This document shows positions 5,907-9,919 of a stretch of 9,919 nucleotides of DNA, in pieces (within the stretch, counting starts at the first letter, position 1; every line of letters begins with the position of its first letter). Under the pieces are notes generated by a model, which had not been told where the DNA came from, did not search any database, and saw nothing but the letters and a program-made list of their open reading frames with translations. This DNA is from Calditrichia bacterium (GTDB taxonomy: Bacteria > Calditrichota > Calditrichia > JAJRVZ01), in NCBI GenBank assembly GCA_030634505.1, contig DAOWAQ010000045.1, forward strand, positions 1-9,919. The letters are read 5' to 3'. The translations under genes and the position numbers were made by a program.

Positions 5907-8105
5907 ATGAAGCAAATGATTTTTTTATTCATTTTACTTATTTCAGGTAATCTTTTAGCACAGGGAAGAATTTTTATTCCGGAACCGCCCATTAAATTAC
6001 GCAATAATTTAGTATATCTGAAATCTGTGAAAGCTACAGTAAATCTAAATGAAGGTGCAGGAAATGTTACTCTTGAAGAATTATTTTATAATCCTTCACA
6101 TGCAAGATTAGAAGGCGAATACATTTTCGCTTTACCGGGAGAAGCACAAGTACATGATTTCAACTTGTATATTAATGGACAAAAAACACGTGGTGAGGTT
6201 TTAGATAAGTATGAGGCAAGAAAAATTTATGAGGGCATAGTCAGGAAAATGCAGGATCCGGCTTTACTGGAATATATGGGTCACAGTTTATTTAAAGCAC
6301 GAATATTTCCGATTGAACCACGAAGTGATCGAAAAATTGAATTATCGTATGCACAGGTTGTTTCTTATGAATCAGATGCTTATCGATTTGTAATGCCGAT
6401 AAAACAAAGCGGACAGGGAAGCATTGAAAAATTTTATATGACAATAAATTTGCAAACTCAGTCCCCTTTGGGCAATATGTATTCACCATCCCATCAAATT
6501 CATGTGTCCAGATTAGGTAATAATCGAGCGACAATAACGGTTGAATCTAATAATATGGAAGCGGACAAAGACTTCATTTTATATTATTCTCTGGACAAAA
6601 ATGAAATTAATGCCACTTTGCTTACTTTTCGACCACGAACGGACCAGGATGGCTATTTTATGTTTTTGGCGTCTCCGAGTATCTCTTTGATGAATAAAAG
6701 TGAAATTGCCAAAGATGTAATATTTGTGATTGATGTTTCCGGTAGCATGCAGGGAGAAAAAATTCAGCATGCAAGAAATGCTTTAAGTTTTTGTATTAAT
6801 TCTTTAAACAAAGCTGATAGATTTGAAATTATTAGTTTTAGTACTTCAGTAAATAAATTTCAAAACCGGTTAAAAGAAGCAGGTGCTGATGAGACTAAAA
6901 ATGCGACTTATTTTATCGATAATCTTCGGGCATCGGGTGGTACAAATATTAATGAGGCGTTAAAACAAGCGCTGCAAATAAAAAGGAGTGATGACGAACG
7001 TCCAACCAGCATAGTATTTTTAACTGATGGATTGCCAACAGAGGGTGAAACTAATATTAAAAAAATACTAGATAATCTAAAAATGGAAAGAAAAGATTTT
7101 ATACGAATATTCAGTTTTGGCGTTGGATATGATGTGAATACATATCTTTTGGACAAATTGAGTGATGATTATCATGGAAGCGCTAACTATGTCAAGCCGG
7201 GAGAAAATATTGAAAAAGAGGTTTCCACTTTCTTTGCTAAAATTTCAAACCCGGTATTAACATCACCAAAATTATCTTTTGACAGGGCAGGGGTAAATGA
7301 TATATATCCAATAGATTTGCCAGATATTTTTAAAGGTCAAAGGGTAACTGCATTGGGAAGATACAGAAATGCAGGGGCAGTAGAAGTCATCCTTTCCGGA
7401 CTTCAAAATAAACAATCAAAACAATTTGAATACAAAGTTAAATTTAGCCAAAGAGAAACGGAAAATGAATTTATTGCAAAACTGTGGGCAAACAGAAAAA
7501 TATCTCATCTTATGTCTGAAATCAGGTTTAAAGGGGAAAATGCGGAACTTGTTGAAAGTGTAAAACAGTTGGGTAAGGATTACGGAATAGTTACACCTTA
7601 TACTTCATATTTAGTAACTGAACAGGAAAAGGAGTTAGCGGTTATTGATAATGTTGTTAGAAGTGGATCAGGTGGCGCTTTGGAAATACGGCTTAATGAA
7701 CAAAGGAAAGCCAGAGAAATTCAGGCTGAAGCAGATGAGGAAAGTGTGGGCTCATCAGGATTCTATGATGCAGTCATGGCTGCACCGAAAGCAGCATCGC
7801 AATCATATGGTAAAGGTGCGGTAATGTATAGCAGGGCAATGAAGAAGATTGCCAATACAACAAAAGATAAATCAATGATCATTACAGTTCAGAGAATCGC
7901 TGACCGTACATTTAATCTTAAGAATACTGTCTGGGTAGAAAGCGAATTAAAAGCTGATTCCAAACCTCATAAAGTAATCGAATTTCTATCTGATGATTAT
8001 TTTCAATTACTAGAACAAAATTCTGAATTGAATAAAATATTAGCTTTGGGTCAGAATATTATATTTAAGTGGAATGGAAAAGTATATAAAATAGAAAGTA
8101 AATAA
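5907..8105 (+). CDS. secreted VIT domain and von Willebrand factor A domain protein
   Basis: 732 residues. Residues 1-19 are a signal peptide (hydrophobic core IFLFILLISGNLLAQ). A VIT (vault/inter-alpha-trypsin) domain covers about 25-155, with AKVxxxEAR-like KYEARKIYEGIVRKMQDPALLE and FKARIFPIEPRSDRKIELSY. A VWA domain covers about 268-445 with a complete MIDAS: D276-V-S278-G-S280, Thr346 in GGTN and Asp374 in FLTDG. It therefore should bind a divalent metal and a protein ligand, as in inter-alpha-trypsin heavy chains. After it come the family-typical YGIVTPYTSYLVTEQEKE (559-574), a Ser/Ala-rich linker (about 585-645) and a small C-terminal domain (about 655-732). No LPxTG or membrane anchor is visible, so it is periplasmic or exported. 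Role is unknown; adjacency to a divergent ECF sigma/anti-sigma pair suggests envelope stress or surface regulation. It ends 12 bases before a strong terminator. Confidence 0.92.
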   Translation: MKQMIFLFILLISGNLLAQGRIFIPEPPIKLRNNLVYLKSVKATVNLNEGAGNVTLEELFYNPSHARLEGEYIFALPGEAQVHDFNLYINGQKTRGEVLDKYEARKIYEGIVRKMQDPALLEYMGHSLFKARIFPIEPRSDRKIELSYAQVVSYESDAYRFVMPIKQSGQGSIEKFYMTINLQTQSPLGNMYSPSHQIHVSRLGNNRATITVESNNMEADKDFILYYSLDKNEINATLLTFRPRTDQDGYFMFLASPSISLMNKSEIAKDVIFVIDVSGSMQGEKIQHARNALSFCINSLNKADRFEIISFSTSVNKFQNRLKEAGADETKNATYFIDNLRASGGTNINEALKQALQIKRSDDERPTSIVFLTDGLPTEGETNIKKILDNLKMERKDFIRIFSFGVGYDVNTYLLDKLSDDYHGSANYVKPGENIEKEVSTFFAKISNPVLTSPKLSFDRAGVNDIYPIDLPDIFKGQRVTALGRYRNAGAVEVILSGLQNKQSKQFEYKVKFSQRETENEFIAKLWANRKISHLMSEIRFKGENAELVESVKQLGKDYGIVTPYTSYLVTEQEKELAVIDNVVRSGSGGALEIRLNEQRKAREIQAEADEESVGSSGFYDAVMAAPKAASQSYGKGAVMYSRAMKKIANTTKDKSMIITVQRIADRTFNLKNTVWVESELKADSKPHKVIEFLSDDYFQLLEQNSELNKILALGQNIIFKWNGKVYKIESK

Positions 8106-8117
8106 GTTCTAAACATA

Positions 8118-8155
8118 GATGTAGTCCATTTTAAAAATGGACTACATCTTTTTGA
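8118..8155 (+). terminator. hairpin terminator shared with the 3' end of the convergent sirtuin gene
   Basis: GATGTAGTCCATTTT (8118-8132) and AAAATGGACTACATC (8134-8148) are perfectly complementary, followed by TTTTT (on the plus strand the run is 8149-8153). In practice the AT-rich tip opens to a small loop. The U-run makes it a rho-independent terminator for the VIT-VWA gene. The sirtuin stop codon (8144-8142 on the minus strand) lies inside the descending arm. For minus-strand transcripts the run after the stem is poor in U, so bidirectional action is only possible. Confidence 0.85.
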
Positions 8156-8987
8156 TAACTTCATTTATTTTGTTCATTCCTTCCAGGCTACCAAGTGGTA
8201 TTGAAATATTTTCTGCAGGTACATAATAATCGCGTGGATTAATTCTGATTAATATCGCATTGGGATACTGTGAAATTGATTCTGATTTATAACGAACAGT
8301 AGGCACAGCTTCTCCGGCGCCTAATTCAACAATAGCTAGTTTAATCTTTTGACTTATAATGTTGTTCAGCCATTGAGTGAATCTTTCGCTTTGTTGATTG
8401 GATCGTTTGTGTATCCACTGCCAATCACCAAACATTAAAATATTTGGGCGGGCTAAAGAATTACAATTGATACATTTTGGTAAGGGTTCGATTGCTTGCA
8501 ATTTTTCTTCATCAACCTCAATAATTATAGTAGATGCATCCCATATTTCATCCGAACAGGAAGAAGTACATTGGAAATGGTGAATTGATCCATGACATTC
8601 TTCAATTCTATTATCGTCAAATCCGGCACTTTGAAATTGACCATCAACATTTGATGTAAATATGAAATAACCATATTTCATTTTGTTTGCAATGTCCAGC
8701 AGAGTTTTAAACCCATCATGTGGTTTAGTCCGTCGATAGAGATTTAGCCGGTGACCATAAAAACCCCAGGCTAAATGTGGATCACGTTGAAACCAATCTG
8801 GATTTGCCATTTCAACGAATGAAATTCCTAATTCTGCGATAGGTGGATAGGCTTTCCAAAATCCTTCGTTTCCGCGAAAATCAGGTAAACCTGAATCAAC
8901 GCCAATGCCTGCACCTGCAGTGATTAGTATTGATTCAGCGTTGTAAATAACGTCGGCTGCTTTTTTTATTGAATTAGAAGTGTCCAT
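8142..8987 (-). CDS. Sir2-family NAD-dependent protein deacylase (sirtuin)
   Basis: 281 residues. The Rossmann NAD site is at 24-39 (AGAGIGVDSGLPDFRG). Residues 112-115 give SNVD with the conserved Asn113 and Asp115, and the catalytic His132 is in CHGSIHHFQC. The structural zinc is held by Cys140, Cys144, Cys172 and Cys175 (C-x3-C and C-x2-C). Late NAD contacts appear as ELGAGEAVP and IRINPRD. Such enzymes remove acetyl or other acyl groups from lysines using NAD. The usual GAGIS serine is Gly here and DFRG is followed by NEGFWKAYPP, which I recall as typical of a bacterial subgroup rather than CobB. The gene lies 77 bp downstream of the Ub-Mut7-C gene on the same strand; the spacer is rich in inverted repeats. 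No good ribosome binding site precedes the ATG. The substrate cannot be inferred. Confidence 0.93.
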   Translation of the reverse strand: MDTSNSIKKAADVIYNAESILITAGAGIGVDSGLPDFRGNEGFWKAYPPIAELGISFVEMANPDWFQRDPHLAWGFYGHRLNLYRRTKPHDGFKTLLDIANKMKYGYFIFTSNVDGQFQSAGFDDNRIEECHGSIHHFQCTSSCSDEIWDASTIIIEVDEEKLQAIEPLPKCINCNSLARPNILMFGDWQWIHKRSNQQSERFTQWLNNIISQKIKLAIVELGAGEAVPTVRYKSESISQYPNAILIRINPRDYYVPAENISIPLGSLEGMNKINEVIKKM

Positions 8988-9009
8988 AATTAATACCTAT
9001 ATTTTAGGT

Positions 9010-9060
9010 ATATGGTTTAAGGAAATTCCCTTACCCTAAAGCATATGCCTTATACCATAT
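9010..9060 (-). repeat. inverted repeat in the spacer upstream of the sirtuin gene
   Basis: ATATGGTTTAAGG (9010-9022) pairs with CCTTATACCATAT (9048-9060) at 12 of 13 positions around a 25-nt loop. The loop region itself holds AAGGAAATTCCCTT (9019-9032 with the arm), nearly palindromic, and GCATATGC (9041-9048). Alternative foldings are therefore possible. The spacer separates the Mut7-C stop from the sirtuin ATG and could be a transcript-processing or attenuation element or a protein-binding site; there is no U-run on the minus strand after the stem. Confidence 0.45.
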
Positions 9061-9064
9061 TTCC

Positions 9065-9817
9065 TTATATCTCATACAATAACCATTTATCAATCTTTTG
9101 AATCATTTTTGTATAATGCGAACCTTGCCAATATATTTTTCCACAATTTTTACATCTAAAAAATTTATTATAATATTTAATTGTTTTTGATTGTAATTGA
9201 TTTTCAATTAATTTTTTATCCTGATTAACTAATTCTCCATTGCATTTCATACATCGAGTAAAAGAATCAATTAAATTTTTTATATCAAATCGATTTATTA
9301 TTTCAATAGTTTGAAGGTTCGGATTAGTATTCCTGATCCAGTAGCCATGGGTGACTATTTTTCTTTTTAATAAACCAATATCCCTGGTCAATATGATTCT
9401 TTTATCTTTTATTGAATTTTCAACAATATTTTCATCAGTCATTGTATTGTTGTAAAACGAATCGAATCCCAATAATCTTAAATTTTGAGCTAATTTTCCC
9501 AATTGAATGTCTAAAATGAATTTAATTTTTCGTAATGGTTTAGGTCTCAGTCTTATTATAGGAGTTATGTCAAAGCTTTCAAATATCGGGTAAACAGCAA
9601 TGTCATCTCCTTTTTTTATATGATATTCAAAGGCCTCAGATTTACCATTAACAATTAGTAAATCAATTTCCGTATGAGGAATGCCAAATGATTCTATGGT
9701 GTCTTTTAAAGTGGGTTTCCCAAAGAAGGTATATAAAATGCGTTTTTTCTTTTTAGCTTCAGGCAAGAAATCATTTAATTCTTCATAGAATCTAAAATAA
9801 GCGTGACCGGAAAACAT
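9065..9817 (-). CDS. ubiquitin-like/Mut7-C RNase domain protein with zinc ribbon
   Basis: 250 residues from the ATG at 9817. The N-terminal beta-grasp Ub-Mut7-C domain (roughly the first 90 residues; AYFRFYEELNDFLP, VNGKSEAFEYHIKKGDDIAVYP) resembles MoaD/ThiS-type folds but lacks a free C-terminal GG. A Mut7-C PIN-like nuclease domain follows, with acidic residues in KFILDIQLGKLAQNLRLLGFD and IILTRDIGLL. A C-terminal zinc ribbon has two CxxC pairs (CMKC, CKNC) and ends GKIYWQGSHYTKM, a hallmark of the family. It is predicted to act on RNA; its targets are not established. A TTG at 9835 would add six residues (MSIFLN) but has no ribosome binding site; the ATG fits the family start and a predicted nearby transcription start. 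It may be cotranscribed with the sirtuin gene downstream. Confidence 0.9.
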   Translation of the reverse strand: MFSGHAYFRFYEELNDFLPEAKKKKRILYTFFGKPTLKDTIESFGIPHTEIDLLIVNGKSEAFEYHIKKGDDIAVYPIFESFDITPIIRLRPKPLRKIKFILDIQLGKLAQNLRLLGFDSFYNNTMTDENIVENSIKDKRIILTRDIGLLKRKIVTHGYWIRNTNPNLQTIEIINRFDIKNLIDSFTRCMKCNGELVNQDKKLIENQLQSKTIKYYNKFFRCKNCGKIYWQGSHYTKMIQKIDKWLLYEI

Positions 9818-9822
9818 ATTTA

Positions 9823-9851
9823 AAAATATTGACAAATTATTTAGAATTCAA
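9823..9851 (-). promoter_or_regulatory. possible promoter of the Ub-Mut7-C gene
   Basis: On the minus strand TTGAAT (9851-9846), a 17-base spacer and TATTTT (9828-9823). The start point would fall at about the ATG at 9817, giving a nearly leaderless message, in line with the missing ribosome binding site. The DNA is very AT-rich, so a chance match is possible. Confidence 0.35.
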
Positions 9852-9919
9852 GAAATATTACATTATTTCGTGAACTATGATTTAAGTAAAGTGTATTATG
9901 GTTTACAGTTCATTTTTTA

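Noticed and set aside
8142..8987. Macrodomain-linked (class M) sirtuin
   Set aside because: The catalytic His132 is present, and no macrodomain, lipoate ligase or GcvH-like gene is nearby.
9818..9835. TTG start of the Ub-Mut7-C gene
   Set aside because: No ribosome binding site, and the predicted transcript begins about at the ATG at 9817.

Overview
This is an AT-rich bacterial chromosomal segment. Ribosome binding sites are present but not universal (a clear GGAGG before the VIT/VWA gene, GGAG before the anti-sigma gene), and the best promoters look like ordinary sigma-70 type (TTGACA, 17-bp spacer). Gene content is a polyphosphate kinase, an ECF sigma/anti-sigma pair beside a VIT-VWA protein, a sirtuin and a Ub-Mut7-C protein. 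Together with low GC this suggests a member of the Bacteroidota/Ignavibacteria/Calditrichota part of the FCB group. That placement is inference; nothing here fixes the species.

Left part (1-972): the most notable structure. A brnT-brnA toxin-antitoxin operon on the minus strand is followed, 9 bases after the brnA stop, by a 137-bp sequence with the architecture of an integron attC site (232-368). It has complementary R boxes, complementary L boxes with one extrahelical base, and two unpaired 9-nt spacers. The cassette's own second R box is found at its other end (964-972) and is an exact 9-bp complement of the R box next to brnA, as expected for an inserted circular cassette. I therefore read 240-971 as a 732-bp integron gene cassette carrying its own promoter. 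Positions 1-239 would be the start of the next cassette. No integrase gene is visible.

Middle-left (973-1500): 20-bp-spaced AT-rich repeats, a frameshifted remnant of a small conserved protein, and a tRNA-Leu(CAA) with a good promoter, all before the core genome resumes.

Centre (1642-5776, minus strand): polyphosphate kinase 1; then a 344-bp gap holding a 172-bp element with imperfect terminal inverted repeats and three copies of a CTTCGACTC motif; then an ECF sigma factor and its membrane-anchored zinc-finger anti-sigma factor, translationally coupled through a one-base stop/start overlap.

Right part (5907-9817): divergent from the sigma operon, a secreted VIT-VWA protein ends in a strong hairpin terminator whose descending arm contains the stop codon of the convergent sirtuin gene. 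Upstream of the sirtuin on the same strand is a ubiquitin-like/Mut7-C RNase/zinc-ribbon protein, separated by a short structured spacer. The sigma/anti-sigma/VIT-VWA block is plausibly one envelope-related regulatory unit; the other genes have no evident pathway link to it.
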